Below, in pieces: positions 18,284-27,518 of a stretch of DNA of 64,000 nt; within the stretch, counting starts at the first letter, position 1, and every line of letters starts with the position of its first letter. A program made the position numbers and the translations under genes. The DNA comes from Planktothrix rubescens CCAP 1459/22 (lineage in GTDB: Bacteria > Cyanobacteriota > Cyanobacteriia > Cyanobacteriales > Microcoleaceae): NCBI GenBank assembly GCA_904830895.1, contig LR882958.1:186001-250000 (forward strand), given 5' to 3'. Under the pieces are notes generated by a model that saw only the letters and a list, made by a program, of their open reading frames with translations, had not been told where the DNA came from and made no database searches.

Positions 18284-19501
18284 ATGGGAATAGGAAACTA
18301 CGAACGCCAAAGCCAATATTTTAATAGTCCTGAAATTTATAAATCCTTAGAGGAAATTTATTCTGATTTAGATAGCTGGACTAATGAAATTTTTGAACAA
18401 GAATCTGACCGTTTTGAAAACGTAAATTTTCATATTTTACTCCCGCCTTTGTTTTATGAAGGTAAATTTATTAAAGGATTATATTTTAGTGAATCTGTAG
18501 ATTTATTAAATAAACTTTTACCTCAACTTTCTGAGGTTTTCTTTTCAATAGCTGATTCCCTTTGGTGTGCTTATCCTTGGTCTAATACGGCTGATGCCTA
18601 TTTTTGTTTATATGATAATCCCTCCCGTGCAGATTGGTTTAAAAAAACCTATCCTCAACGGGCTAATAAAATTTTAATTCCGGCTTCTAATGGCGATTTT
18701 ATTAATGAATATTTGATTGCACCTCAGCCCATTAAAACCAAAGATATTGATATTTTGTGCGTGGCTAAATTATCTCCTATTTATAATTTACCGATAATTG
18801 CCCAGGCATTAAATATTTATCAAAAAAAATATAATAAACCTTTAAAAATGACTCTAATTTTAGAGGATAATTTTGATTTTAATTCTATTGAATTACTAAG
18901 TAATGAAGCTCAATTAGAATGGCAAAAAATTCAAACTATTTTAGTTAACAATTTAGATAATATTAAAATAGTTTCTCAAGTTGACTATTATCAAGAAATG
19001 CCTCTGTATTATTCTCGGTCTAAAGTTTGTCTTTTGGGTTCTCTTTTAGAAGGAAAAAATCGCAGTCTTTCAGAAGCGATGAGTTGTAATATTCCGGTGA
19101 TTTGTTTTGGGCAATTCAATCAATATGTCAGAGGTAAAGCTGAATTATTCCCTACGGGATCAGGGTTATTATCGGAATTTGATCCTGAAGCTCTAGCTGA
19201 TAATATTCATACTACTTTAGATAATTTAACGGTTTTTCAACCCCGTTTTAATTATTTAAAATATCAAGGTCGCAAAAACTTTTTTAATACTTGTTTAGAT
19301 AGTTTTCCTTATTATTATAACACAGTTCCTGATTATATTAAAGGACAAGCCTATAATAATTTATGGTTAGATTTAGCCCTACAATATAATTATCAAATCA
19401 GTCTGCATGATTTTTTATATGGACGTTCTCCGCGATCGCATTTACAAGGATTAGTTAATATTTATAAAATTCTGAATCAATGGATTAGAATTCACGATTA
19501 A
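18284..19501 (+). CDS. GT4-type glycosyltransferase
   Basis: 405 residues. The C-terminal half has the group-1 (GT4/GT-B) pattern: DIDILCVAKLSPIYNLP after the linker, then VDYYQEMPLYYSRSKVCLLGSLLEGKNRSLSEAMSCNIPVICF, where EGKNRSLSEAM carries the E-x7-E nucleotide-sugar motif. The N-terminal half is less conserved. No membrane segment is evident. It probably transfers a hexose to a cell-surface glycan or lipid. Codon use is AT-rich like many accessory surface genes. The acceptor and sugar cannot be assigned. Confidence 0.8.
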   Translation: MGIGNYERQSQYFNSPEIYKSLEEIYSDLDSWTNEIFEQESDRFENVNFHILLPPLFYEGKFIKGLYFSESVDLLNKLLPQLSEVFFSIADSLWCAYPWSNTADAYFCLYDNPSRADWFKKTYPQRANKILIPASNGDFINEYLIAPQPIKTKDIDILCVAKLSPIYNLPIIAQALNIYQKKYNKPLKMTLILEDNFDFNSIELLSNEAQLEWQKIQTILVNNLDNIKIVSQVDYYQEMPLYYSRSKVCLLGSLLEGKNRSLSEAMSCNIPVICFGQFNQYVRGKAELFPTGSGLLSEFDPEALADNIHTTLDNLTVFQPRFNYLKYQGRKNFFNTCLDSFPYYYNTVPDYIKGQAYNNLWLDLALQYNYQISLHDFLYGRSPRSHLQGLVNIYKILNQWIRIHD

Positions 19502-19512
19502 GATTAAAGAGA

Positions 19513-19539
19513 GAAACACAAAGGCACTAAGACACGAAG
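19513..19539. repeat. Dispersed GGCACTAAGACACGAAG repeat
   Basis: ACACAAAGGCACTAAGACACGAAG sits between the glycosyltransferase and the cyclase-family gene. It is nearly identical to 30222-30249 and similar to 3408-3431. Confidence 0.6.
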
Positions 19540-19563
19540 TAAGAAGGTAGGATAATCACAATT

Positions 19564-20265
19564 ATGAAAACAATTAATTACCGCAGAATTATTGATTTAA
19601 CCCATAAAATTGATCCTGATATTCCTTTATGGCCAGGTGATCCTGCTGTGGAATTAGAAACTATAGCAGATTTTTCGACATCGGGATATTATTTAAGAAG
19701 GTTTTCCATGGGAGAACATAGTGGAACTCATTTGAATTCGCCTAAAAGTTTTTATCAAGATGGAATTGGAATTGATGATTATTCGCCAGAGTCTTGTATT
19801 CTTCCCGCAGTTGTGATTAATATTAGAGAAAAAGCTAGTCAAAATCCTGATTCAATTTTAACGGTGAGTGATATTGAATTATGGGAAAAACAGTATAATA
19901 TTATTCCTGAAAATAGTATGGTTTTACTTGATACAGGTTGGGAAAAAAAATGGCATAATCCCATTGATTTTTTAAATATTGATACTGAGGGAAAATTGCA
20001 TTTTCCAGGGTTTGGGAGTGAAGCAACTCAATTTTTAATCGAACAAAGAAATATTAAGGGAGTTGGAATTGATACCCATGGAGTTGATCCGGGTTTTGAT
20101 CATAGTTTTAATACTAATAAAATGATTTTGAAAAATAACGGTTTTGTGTTAGAGAATTTGACAAATCTGGATCAACTTCCCGCCACTGGAATTACCTTAA
20201 TTATCGGTATTTTAAAATTAACAGGCGGTTCGGGTTCACCTGTTTCTGTGTTAGCCTTAATTTAA
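19564..20265 (+). CDS. Cyclase-family (kynurenine-formamidase-like) metal hydrolase
   Basis: 233 residues of the cyclase superfamily (PF04199). The opening IIDLTHKIDPDIPLWPGDPAVEL and the metal-binding signature HSGTHLNSP, which supplies the two His ligands, are present, together with GIDTHGVDPG near residue 175. Family members include arylformamidase (KynB) and other cation-dependent amide or lactone hydrolases. No tryptophan-degradation gene is adjacent, so a kynurenine role is not supported. It follows the glycosyltransferase with a repeat in between. Confidence 0.85.
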   Translation: MKTINYRRIIDLTHKIDPDIPLWPGDPAVELETIADFSTSGYYLRRFSMGEHSGTHLNSPKSFYQDGIGIDDYSPESCILPAVVINIREKASQNPDSILTVSDIELWEKQYNIIPENSMVLLDTGWEKKWHNPIDFLNIDTEGKLHFPGFGSEATQFLIEQRNIKGVGIDTHGVDPGFDHSFNTNKMILKNNGFVLENLTNLDQLPATGITLIIGILKLTGGSGSPVSVLALI

Positions 20266-20354
20266 GTTAAACTGTTAATTACCCGGTCGTTTAACTCTTG
20301 AATTCTGACGACTTGAGCCATAATTTCCCCATCGGGGCGTTAAACTAGATAGAA

Positions 20355-22298
20355 ATGAGCGTAGCAACGGGAAAAGGTAGAATGAATAGGTCTTGGATCA
20401 AAACCTGGATGGGAGGGTCAAATCCTCAACAGATAGTCCCCCAGAAAACAAAGATTGGGAAAAGACTGGGGCGACTTTTGGGAAGTTGGATGATCGCCCA
20501 AGGGGTGCTGATGGGAACTCCGGCTTTTGCGGATAACGTCCCAAAAACCATCAGCTACAGTCAACTGTTGCAGAAAATTCAAGCCGGGGAAGTTCAAAAA
20601 ATTGAAGAAGACCCCTCACGACAAATGGCGAAAGTCACTTTGAAGGGAGAGAAAGATAAAAAGGCTGGGTCGATATATTTTGTCTCCCTGTTTGCCCAAA
20701 ACCCGGAATTGATGGGAGAAATTCGGGCAAATAATGTCGAGTATGGAGTTAGCCCTTCGGCGGATAATAGTATGGCCATGGGGCTGATCGTCAATATGCT
20801 GATTATTTTTGGCCTATTGGCGATTTTATTAATGATTCTGCGACGGTCTACCCAAGCATCGGGCCAAGCGATGAATTTTGGCAAATCCAAGGCCAGGTTT
20901 CAAATGGAGGCGAAAACTGGCATCTTATTTGAGGATGTGGCGGGAATTGAGGAAGCTAAGGAAGAATTACAGGAAGTTGTCACCTTCTTGAAGCAACCCG
21001 AACGTTTTACCGCGATTGGGGCTAAAATTCCCAGAGGAGTATTGTTAATTGGGCCCCCAGGGACGGGAAAAACCCTCTTAGCCCGGGCGGTGGCTGGGGA
21101 AGCCGGAGTCCCGTTTTTTAGTATTTCTGGGTCAGAATTTGTGGAGATGTTCGTCGGGGTCGGGGCTTCCCGGGTGCGGGATTTATTTAGAAAGGCGAAG
21201 GAAAATGCCCCTTGTTTGGTGTTTATTGATGAAATTGATGCGGTCGGACGTCAACGGGGCGCGGGTATTGGTGGGGGAAATGATGAGCGTGAACAAACCC
21301 TAAACCAATTATTAACGGAAATGGACGGTTTTGAAGGAAATACGGGCATTATTGTGATTGCGGCGACTAACCGCCCCGATGTTTTGGATGCGGCGTTATT
21401 GCGTCCGGGTCGATTTGATCGACAGGTTATGGTGGATTTACCTAGTTTTAATGGCCGCTTGGGGATTTTGGAAGTTCATGCTCGGAATAAGAGGTTATCG
21501 GAGGATGTTTCTTTAGATGCGATCGCCCGTCGGACGCCGGGATTATCGGGGGCAGATTTAGCGAATTTACTCAATGAAGCGGCGATTTTAACCGCCCGAC
21601 GTCGTAAGGAATCAATTACTCCTTTAGAAATTGATGATGCGATTGATCGGATTACGATTGGGTTAGCTTTAACGCCGTTATTAGATAGTAAGAAAAAGCG
21701 TCTGATTGCCTATCATGAAATCGGACACGCTTTGTTAATGACTTTATTGAAGAATTCTGATCCTTTAAATAAAGTTACTATTATTCCGCGTTCGGGAGGA
21801 ATTGGTGGTTTTGCTCAACAAATGTTTAATGAAGAAATGGTCGATAGTGGATTATATACGAAATCCTGGTTAACCGATCAAATTACCATTTGTTTGGGCG
21901 GACGAGCGGCGGAAATGGAGGTTTTTGGGGATTCGGAAGTTACGGTTGGAGCCAGTAATGATATTCAAACGGTAACGAATTTAGCCAGGGAAATGGTGAC
22001 TCGTTATGGAATGTCGGAATTGGGTTTAGTTGCTTTAGAAAGTCCCTCGGCGGAAGTGTTTTTAGGTCGAGGATTTCCTTCTCAATCGGAATATTCGGAG
22101 GAAGTAGCTACCCAAATTGATCATTTAATTCGAGATCTGGCTTTTGACTGTTATGAAAAAGCTCGAAAACTGGTTCGTGAAAACAGAATGTTAATGGATC
22201 AGTTGGTGGAATTACTGTTAGAAATTGAAACCTTGGAGGGAGAACAATTTCGGAAATTAGTGGCAGAATATACTCCCCTGACAGTTAAGGTTAGTTAA
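20355..22298 (+). CDS. ftsH: ATP-dependent zinc metalloprotease FtsH
   Basis: Membrane AAA+ protease of 647 residues that degrades damaged membrane proteins; cyanobacterial and plastid relatives repair photosystem II. Two N-terminal membrane segments are visible (about 40-58, with an alanine-rich signal-like end PAFADN, and about 140-160). Walker A GPPGTGKT is near 233, Walker B LVFIDEID follows, the second region of homology is [19 protein letters not shown], and the zinc site HEIGH is near 453 (the family usually has HEAGH). ATG at 20382 (MNRSWIKTW) is an alternative start. The long basic N terminus is unlike E. coli FtsH. All catalytic motifs are intact. Confidence 0.95.
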   Translation: MSVATGKGRMNRSWIKTWMGGSNPQQIVPQKTKIGKRLGRLLGSWMIAQGVLMGTPAFADNVPKTISYSQLLQKIQAGEVQKIEEDPSRQMAKVTLKGEKDKKAGSIYFVSLFAQNPELMGEIRANNVEYGVSPSADNSMAMGLIVNMLIIFGLLAILLMILRRSTQASGQAMNFGKSKARFQMEAKTGILFEDVAGIEEAKEELQEVVTFLKQPERFTAIGAKIPRGVLLIGPPGTGKTLLARAVAGEAGVPFFSISGSEFVEMFVGVGASRVRDLFRKAKENAPCLVFIDEIDAVGRQRGAGIGGGNDEREQTLNQLLTEMDGFEGNTGIIVIAATNRPDVLDAALLRPGRFDRQVMVDLPSFNGRLGILEVHARNKRLSEDVSLDAIARRTPGLSGADLANLLNEAAILTARRRKESITPLEIDDAIDRITIGLALTPLLDSKKKRLIAYHEIGHALLMTLLKNSDPLNKVTIIPRSGGIGGFAQQMFNEEMVDSGLYTKSWLTDQITICLGGRAAEMEVFGDSEVTVGASNDIQTVTNLAREMVTRYGMSELGLVALESPSAEVFLGRGFPSQSEYSEEVATQIDHLIRDLAFDCYEKARKLVRENRMLMDQLVELLLEIETLEGEQFRKLVAEYTPLTVKVS

Positions 22299-22353
22299 GC
22301 TGTTAAACACCTAGATTTAGGGCTGTTTTGTTCTCTGGCTGACCTGTTTGATC

Positions 22354-22393
22354 AAAAAAGCGATCGCCTCTGAAAAATTAGCAAGCGATCGCT
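22354..22393 (-). terminator. Intrinsic terminator built from two HIP1 sites
   Basis: On the minus strand AGCGATCGC and GCGATCGCT form a 9-bp hairpin followed by TTTTTT. It sits right after the minus-strand block ending at 22396. An almost identical copy is at 24706-24747. Confidence 0.75.
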
Positions 22394-22395
22394 AT

Positions 22396-22947
22396 CTAAT
22401 TGATTAATTGAAAAAGGGATAAACTCGCTCTAGTTGATGACTTTGGTTGTGAGCTAATCCATTCCAGAATTTGATCAACTTTCTGTTGTAAATTAGCAAC
22501 ATCAACAATGACCTTACCAATTCCGACATTTTCATCCCGAACTTTAAACTGACGCACATCGCGACCAAAGCCCATCAGTGCTGGACGTTCCACATAAGTG
22601 ACACGGTGCAACACCCGCCAAGTGTTATTGGGCTTACCCCCAAGAGTTTCACGCAACGCCCGTGCTTCTTCGTCATTGCTTTACAACCATTCCGGGTCAA
22701 CCACATAGTTAAAGAAGTCTTGGAAGTGTTGGGTACTCCCTTCAAGATAGAAACTCATAAAGCGATAACGGTCAACTTTTTCCCCTGGCAGGATGGGGTT
22801 ATCTTTATAGTCCGTCACCCCTTTATTTTCCATCCCACTCAAGTCAATATTCAACTCAAAACCCTTGCTACGAGATTCGGTTTTACTCATGGTTTGAGTC
22901 ATGTTAACGGTGGCTTGGGCGAAGAGTTCTGACTCCATATTGTGCAA
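22396..22947 (-). pseudogene. Conserved gene interrupted by an in-frame stop
   Basis: The minus strand reads MHNMESELFAQATVN... through FFNYVVDPEWL, meets a TAA at 22681-22683, and continues in the same frame as SNDEEARALRETLGG...ALMGFGRDVRQFKV to 22396. Joined, they make about 183 residues of continuous, protein-like sequence, so a single nonsense change has split one gene. The first part contains ELNIDLSGMENKGVTDYKDNPILPGEKVDRYRFMSFYLEG. I do not recognise the family. It lies 63 bases after the lamin-tail gene in the same direction and probably belonged to the same operon. A sequencing error is the alternative. Confidence 0.7.
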
Positions 22948-23010
22948 TGTAAATACGTTTTAGCTATTGCTCTGCAAAAGCACTTTTACATAGCAATAAG
23001 ACGACTTTAA

Positions 23011-24477
23011 CTAGAAAGAAACAGCGTAGTTATAGACTTTTGCGCCTGAACGGGGGATAATTGCCCAGCGCATTGTACTTTCAAGAAAATATTCGTACAC
23101 TGTACGATCCTTAGTACCAATTTGTAGTTCAAAAATCCAATTTTCTGGCACTGTTTCCCCAAAATCCGCAGTCTGGCGGTCAGAAGTAGGATATAAGATA
23201 AGTTTTGCATCTGCATTCATCAAAGAACGCAATTTTTCCGTAGCCATTGCTTTAGTAGCATCTGCTGGTAAACCAAAAAGACCCGGCTTTTTAAGAATCA
23301 TTGCTAAAGGACTTTCAGGATGAGTATCATCCTCCAGAAAACTCTTAATTGCTAAAGATAAAGCTTCAGTAAATGTAACTTTACCCGTTAAAGACATTTG
23401 TTTGTTAATTGCACTATGAGTCGCAACAAACTGTAATTGAGGAACTTGGAATTGTTGTTTGATACCAGCAATGGTATTTTTTCCATAAGCTAAAGTAGAA
23501 ACATTGTTTCCGGCTGCATCAAAAAGTTTAGCTTCATCTCCGGCATCATTCCAAATGGCAGTACCACTACCAAAGGAGAAACCACCCGTTTCAGGATGTA
23601 CTTCATTAGTATAAACGCGGAAACTCTTACCAGCTTCTAAGATAGTGCCTTGTGGGAACGTGAATACTTGCTTGAGGCTACCCGCAGAAGTGATTTTCCA
23701 ACCGGAGAGATTCGCTGGACTGTTACCGGGGTTGCTAATCTCTATATATTCATCGGCTTGAGTGCGTTTGACTTGACCTTTATAAACTAATTTGGAAATC
23801 GTTACATCTTTAGTCGCGGTGATGGTAAATTCTTCCGAGTCACTGACTAAAGGTTCGGGCGTTGTTTCCGGTGCAGGAGTTACTTCTGGTACGGGTTGGG
23901 GTGCGGGGGTTACTTCCGATGTTGTTTCCGGTGCAGGAGTTACTTCTGGTACGGGTTGGGGTTGGGGTGCGGGGGATTGAATAACAGGAACAGCACCTTT
24001 CACCAGGATTGAGTAAATTCGATTGCTTGAACCTGAAAAAGCTGTCGCGTTAGCACCAGAGGCAGTGAAAAGAGCTGTGCCAGTTAAATTTCCTAAGTCC
24101 CAAGCGTCCTGTGCAGTTTTACGGTTGAAACTGACAGAACCTGCTCCGGGATAATAGATCCCAATATAGTCACCTTTTTTCACTGTAATGGGTGTAGATA
24201 TGGCAAACTGGTTAAGTCCCACCACTGGGGTTTTGAGATCGCTCTTGCCCACTACTGACCAAGAACCTGCTTCCTTTCTGTAAATAATCAGTTGTACAGA
24301 TGCTGTTGTATCCGCCCAAATTTCCCAGGCATTAAGATCACCATTGATGTTGATGGGATTGTTGGTATCTACGATATAAAAATTAGTTCTGCTATCACTA
24401 ATTTCCCGCTTTTTCAGTTCATTTCCACCAGTCAAAGCTTCGGTAGATTGGAGACTTGATATTTCACTGTTATTCAT
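23011..24477 (-). CDS. Lamin-tail-domain (LTD) protein
   Basis: 488 residues in four parts. About 25-165 is a beta-rich segment (INGDLNAWEIWADTTASVQLIIYRKEAGSW...GDYIGIYYPGAGSVSF) resembling a carbohydrate-binding or jelly-roll module. Residues about 168-210 are a Pro/Thr/Glu linker with a repeated PEVTPAPETT motif. About 222-345 is an LTD (YIEISNPGNSPANLSGWKITSAGS...FTFPQGTILEAGKSFRVYTN...IWNDAGDEAKLFD). The final 140 residues are unassigned. No signal peptide is visible. Its ATG overlaps the stop of a truncated upstream gene (ATGA). LTDs in bacteria are usually in secreted or surface proteins; role unknown. Confidence 0.8.
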   Translation of the reverse strand: MNNSEISSLQSTEALTGGNELKKREISDSRTNFYIVDTNNPININGDLNAWEIWADTTASVQLIIYRKEAGSWSVVGKSDLKTPVVGLNQFAISTPITVKKGDYIGIYYPGAGSVSFNRKTAQDAWDLGNLTGTALFTASGANATAFSGSSNRIYSILVKGAVPVIQSPAPQPQPVPEVTPAPETTSEVTPAPQPVPEVTPAPETTPEPLVSDSEEFTITATKDVTISKLVYKGQVKRTQADEYIEISNPGNSPANLSGWKITSAGSLKQVFTFPQGTILEAGKSFRVYTNEVHPETGGFSFGSGTAIWNDAGDEAKLFDAAGNNVSTLAYGKNTIAGIKQQFQVPQLQFVATHSAINKQMSLTGKVTFTEALSLAIKSFLEDDTHPESPLAMILKKPGLFGLPADATKAMATEKLRSLMNADAKLILYPTSDRQTADFGETVPENWIFELQIGTKDRTVYEYFLESTMRWAIIPRSGAKVYNYAVSF

Positions 24478-24703
24478 GGATGTTTTATGTAACTTGTAAT
24501 TGATTCATCTATACTACCGCTATCTTGCGATCGCGTCCAATTAAACCTCACATCTTCCGTCATGGTTAATTCCACTGAAGTTGCGCCGTTATAATCATCG
24601 GCTAAGGTGAGGTTTTCACTAGGTACTGGGGGTGCTCCTTCGATGTAACCCAATAAAGTGGGAGCAAATTGAGCATTGCCAATCCATTTGTAAGTCCTAT
24701 TTG
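24474..24703 (-). pseudogene. 5'-truncated remnant of the gene upstream of the LTD protein
   Basis: An open minus-strand frame without a start codon reads TYKWIGNAQFAPTLLGYIEG, then APPVPSENLTLADDYNGATS, and ends SYIKHP at a TGA that overlaps the ATG of the LTD gene. The overlap shows it was once the upstream partner in an operon. Upstream the frame runs straight into the HIP1 terminator of the neighbouring Uma2 gene and hits a TGA, so its 5' part was lost at that point. I recall similar GYIEGAPPVPSENLT sequence from long uncharacterised proteins, but cannot name the family. Confidence 0.7.
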
Positions 24704-24705
24704 AT

Positions 24706-24747
24706 CAAAAAAGCGATCGCCCCTGAAAAAATTAGCAAGCGATCGCT
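24706..24747 (-). terminator. HIP1-based intrinsic terminator of the Uma2 gene
   Basis: Minus strand: AGCGATCGC, a loop, GCGATCGCT, then TTTTTTGATCAAA. It lies six bases past the Uma2 stop at 24753 and matches the copy at 22354-22393 closely, including the loop (TTGCTAATTTTTTCAG). Confidence 0.75.
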
Positions 24748-24752
24748 ATAAA

Positions 24753-25328
24753 CTACCAAATTTGTTCCAGATTTAGCACAAAATCTGGTAATACATCTTC
24801 ACCTGAAATACTATTAGGAATATCTAAAACTTCTATTTCTTTACCAATCCTGTAAATCTCAACTTGTTGATTTTTGCAATTAATTAACCAACCCAGCCGA
24901 CAGCCATTTTCCATATATTCTTGCATTTTGTCTTGAGTTTTTTTCAAACTATCATTAGGAGAAAGTAACTCAATCACAAAATCAGGACATAAAGGAATAA
25001 ACTTTTCTCTTTGTGCAGAAGTTAAAGCCAGCCAACGAGATTTTTCTAACCAAGCAACATCAGGCGATCGATCTGCTTTATTTGGTAAAGTAAAACCAGT
25101 GGATGAGTCAAAAACTTCACCTAATTGAGTACGTTCATTCCAAATTCCTAATTGTAAATTAAGTTTAGAATTGCGTTTTCCTGTTTCTCCTCCAGTGGGT
25201 GGCATAACAATTAATTCTCCCTCAGCATTACGTTCTAATTGTAAATCTGGATTAGCTGCACACAGTTGATAAAATTGATCATGTGTGAGTTTAATAATCG
25301 GATTGAGATTTAAAGTAACTGTATTCAT
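24753..25328 (-). CDS. Uma2-family putative nuclease
   Basis: 191 residues, the usual size of this cyanobacterial family. Features include LTHDQFYQLCAANPDLQLERNAEGELIVMPPTGG, the acidic position in DRSPDVAWLEKSRW, FVIELLSPNDSLKKTQDKMQEYMENGCRLGWLI and the C-terminal VLPDFVLNLEQIW. The PD-(D/E)XK-type core D...E-x-L is present. Unlike the copy at 8578 it lacks the charged C-terminal helix. It is a single gene with its own terminator. Such genes are copied extensively and may be mobile, but no evidence of that is seen here. Confidence 0.88.
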   Translation of the reverse strand: MNTVTLNLNPIIKLTHDQFYQLCAANPDLQLERNAEGELIVMPPTGGETGKRNSKLNLQLGIWNERTQLGEVFDSSTGFTLPNKADRSPDVAWLEKSRWLALTSAQREKFIPLCPDFVIELLSPNDSLKKTQDKMQEYMENGCRLGWLINCKNQQVEIYRIGKEIEVLDIPNSISGEDVLPDFVLNLEQIW

Positions 25329-25388
25329 TTTCCCCTCAAATTAATTGTTATAATTGATGACAAGTTGAAATTGAGATTAATTGAGTTT

Positions 25389-27428
25389 TCAGGTATTAAA
25401 ATGTGGAGTTTGTGGTTTTCCCATTCCGTCAGTTAAAGCATAACTGGTTGTTAATAACCACATCCAAAGTTTAGGATAACGGGGTTCTAACCAGGGTTGA
25501 ATTTTGCGACTGAAATTAGGAAGCCAACCGCAAAGGAAACTAATCATAGATAATACCATAAATTGAATAAAATTCTTCATCCATCTTAGAACTTCTCCCA
25601 CATTTACAAAGTCTAAAATCCAAATTAATAATAAAGGATTTATCCGGGCTGCTTTCAGGGCTAACCGCGTAAAAATCCACCAAGTTGTTCGATCTTTAAT
25701 AAAGGTTTCCGCAATTTCTTGAGATTCTGTTGCTAAAACCCCAAAAAAAGTATTTAAAATTGAGTTAATTTTTTCTGGGGGCAAATATTTACCCGTGGGT
25801 ACCATCATCCCTTTAGAAAATAACCAGGTAACAGAAACATTAGTTTGATACGCCCGAATTTGATCTAGGGATTTTGCGGTTAATAAATCATGTTTTAAAG
25901 CGGTATTTAATAGGTCTGTTAATCGAGATAAATTCCGCACTAAAGACCCAAATCCAGTAAACACCAAGGGAGATTGTAAAGAAGCAGCATCGCCAATTAA
26001 AATTAATCGATCAACACTAATTTTGCGATCGCTACTTCCGGTACTAAAATGCCCCGGAATATAGCCAAAAGTTGGTTTTTTCCAAACTAATTTATCCATA
26101 TCACAGCGACGATATTCGGGTAAAATAGTGAAAAAATCTTCATACATTTCCAATAGAGAACCGGGGTTTTTAGGATTAACTTGATGATAGTGAAACAGAT
26201 AAAAAGTTAATTCATTTCCTGCTCCGGGAAACAGTTCCCAAATTAACTGTCTACCCCGAGAAATATCCCCATGACTATTTAAAACGTCCCCATAGGTGGC
26301 ATCCCAAACCCCCGGTTCAAACCCCCCCTCAATTACCGCCCCCACCGTCGGACATACGCTATCAAAAGCCCGTCCTCCGTTCAATTGCCAAGCAATAGGG
26401 GAGGCCGTTCCCATGGCATCTACTAATAGCCTTCCGGTGGCAGTTCGTTCGGTTTGGCTGGGAATATGCAGGGAATTAATAGTAACTTGATTGGGGTTAA
26501 TATTCGCTTGTAAAAACTCCGTTTCATCCCAAATATCTCCTCCAGCTTGCTTGAGTTTTTCCCCGGATAATTTTAATAGAATTTCAGCATCTAAGGCAAC
26601 ATTTAAAACCGTTGGAGTATGGAGAATTTCAGCTTGAGCAATTTTAGGATTATAAGCATCAAAAAACTTATGAAATCCATCTTTATATTCTCTGGCGATA
26701 AAACTTTCGATTTCCGTCGGGGTAAATAATTTTAAATCAATTAAACTTTTTAACTCACTCCGAGAAATATTCCATTCTCGGTTCATCCGACCAAAAGGCA
26801 ACCGTTCAATTAATAATACTTTATAGCCTAATCTTGCCATCACCGCCGCATGAATTACCCCTAAAGCACCCCCGATATAAATTAAGTCATAATTAGGGGA
26901 ATCATCGGTCTGGGAATCATCACTTTTAAAAATAACTTGTTTAGGAGTTTGGGGATTTCTTACTCCTTCTCGCCAGCGTTTTTCCCACCAATAAACCCGT
27001 TTGAGATCAAATTCCCCATTGGGCATTTTTTTGAAGTATTTGACCGTTAAAGGATAATCTTTTTCTAATCCTTCAAAAATAGATTGTTGAGATAAATTAA
27101 TCTCTGGAGGTTCGGGATATTGATGGGGAAATGCGGTTCTAATTTCGGTTTCTAAATGCTTTAAAAATAGTTTTTCTTGGGTTTTGGGCGGTTGACCGAT
27201 GCGAAATACTTTTAAATAAGTTGTCCGTTGCACTGACCAAACAAAAATTGAAAGTTCATGACATTCTGTTGTGTTTTCATGCTGGGGAGAAAACCGCAAC
27301 CTAAAACCATCGGGGGTGATAAATTTTTCCCCCATTTCTGCTTGAAATTTTTCTTGCAACCAAGTACAAACCTGTTGAGTACCGGGAGTGGGAACTTCAA
27401 GATATAAAATTTCTTTGATGTTTGCCAT
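25389..27428 (-). CDS. cruA: CruA-type lycopene cyclase-like flavoprotein
   Basis: 679 residues. An N-terminal domain of about 170 residues precedes an FAD-binding fold beginning YIGGALGVIHAAVMARLGYKVLLIER at about 184-209. Further features are GRMNREWNISRSEL, RLLVDAMGTASPIAW, LILIGDAASLQSPLVFTGFGSLVRNLSRL and a hydrophobic C-terminal stretch (FMVLSMISFLCGWLPNF). This layout matches the CruA/CruP family; the long N-terminal domain favours CruA, which cyclises lycopene to carotenes in cyanobacteria lacking CrtL. CruP or a related oxidoreductase cannot be excluded without alignment. No other carotenoid gene is in the window. Confidence 0.68.
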   Translation of the reverse strand: MANIKEILYLEVPTPGTQQVCTWLQEKFQAEMGEKFITPDGFRLRFSPQHENTTECHELSIFVWSVQRTTYLKVFRIGQPPKTQEKLFLKHLETEIRTAFPHQYPEPPEINLSQQSIFEGLEKDYPLTVKYFKKMPNGEFDLKRVYWWEKRWREGVRNPQTPKQVIFKSDDSQTDDSPNYDLIYIGGALGVIHAAVMARLGYKVLLIERLPFGRMNREWNISRSELKSLIDLKLFTPTEIESFIAREYKDGFHKFFDAYNPKIAQAEILHTPTVLNVALDAEILLKLSGEKLKQAGGDIWDETEFLQANINPNQVTINSLHIPSQTERTATGRLLVDAMGTASPIAWQLNGGRAFDSVCPTVGAVIEGGFEPGVWDATYGDVLNSHGDISRGRQLIWELFPGAGNELTFYLFHYHQVNPKNPGSLLEMYEDFFTILPEYRRCDMDKLVWKKPTFGYIPGHFSTGSSDRKISVDRLILIGDAASLQSPLVFTGFGSLVRNLSRLTDLLNTALKHDLLTAKSLDQIRAYQTNVSVTWLFSKGMMVPTGKYLPPEKINSILNTFFGVLATESQEIAETFIKDRTTWWIFTRLALKAARINPLLLIWILDFVNVGEVLRWMKNFIQFMVLSMISFLCGWLPNFSRKIQPWLEPRYPKLWMWLLTTSYALTDGMGKPQTPHFNT

Positions 27429-27518
27429 TCTCAGCTTGACCTCAGTTGCAATAACTTTACCAGATCAAGTTGTACCATAAAAGGGTATCAACTGTTCGAG
27501 TAATTTGGAGAAACAAAA

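Noticed and set aside
19564-20265. Tryptophan-degradation kynurenine formamidase
   Set aside because: Only the superfamily motif is present and no kynurenine-pathway gene is adjacent.
23792-23980. Plus-strand Gly/Val repeat ORF opposite the LTD gene
   Set aside because: It is the antisense shadow of the Pro/Thr/Glu linker.
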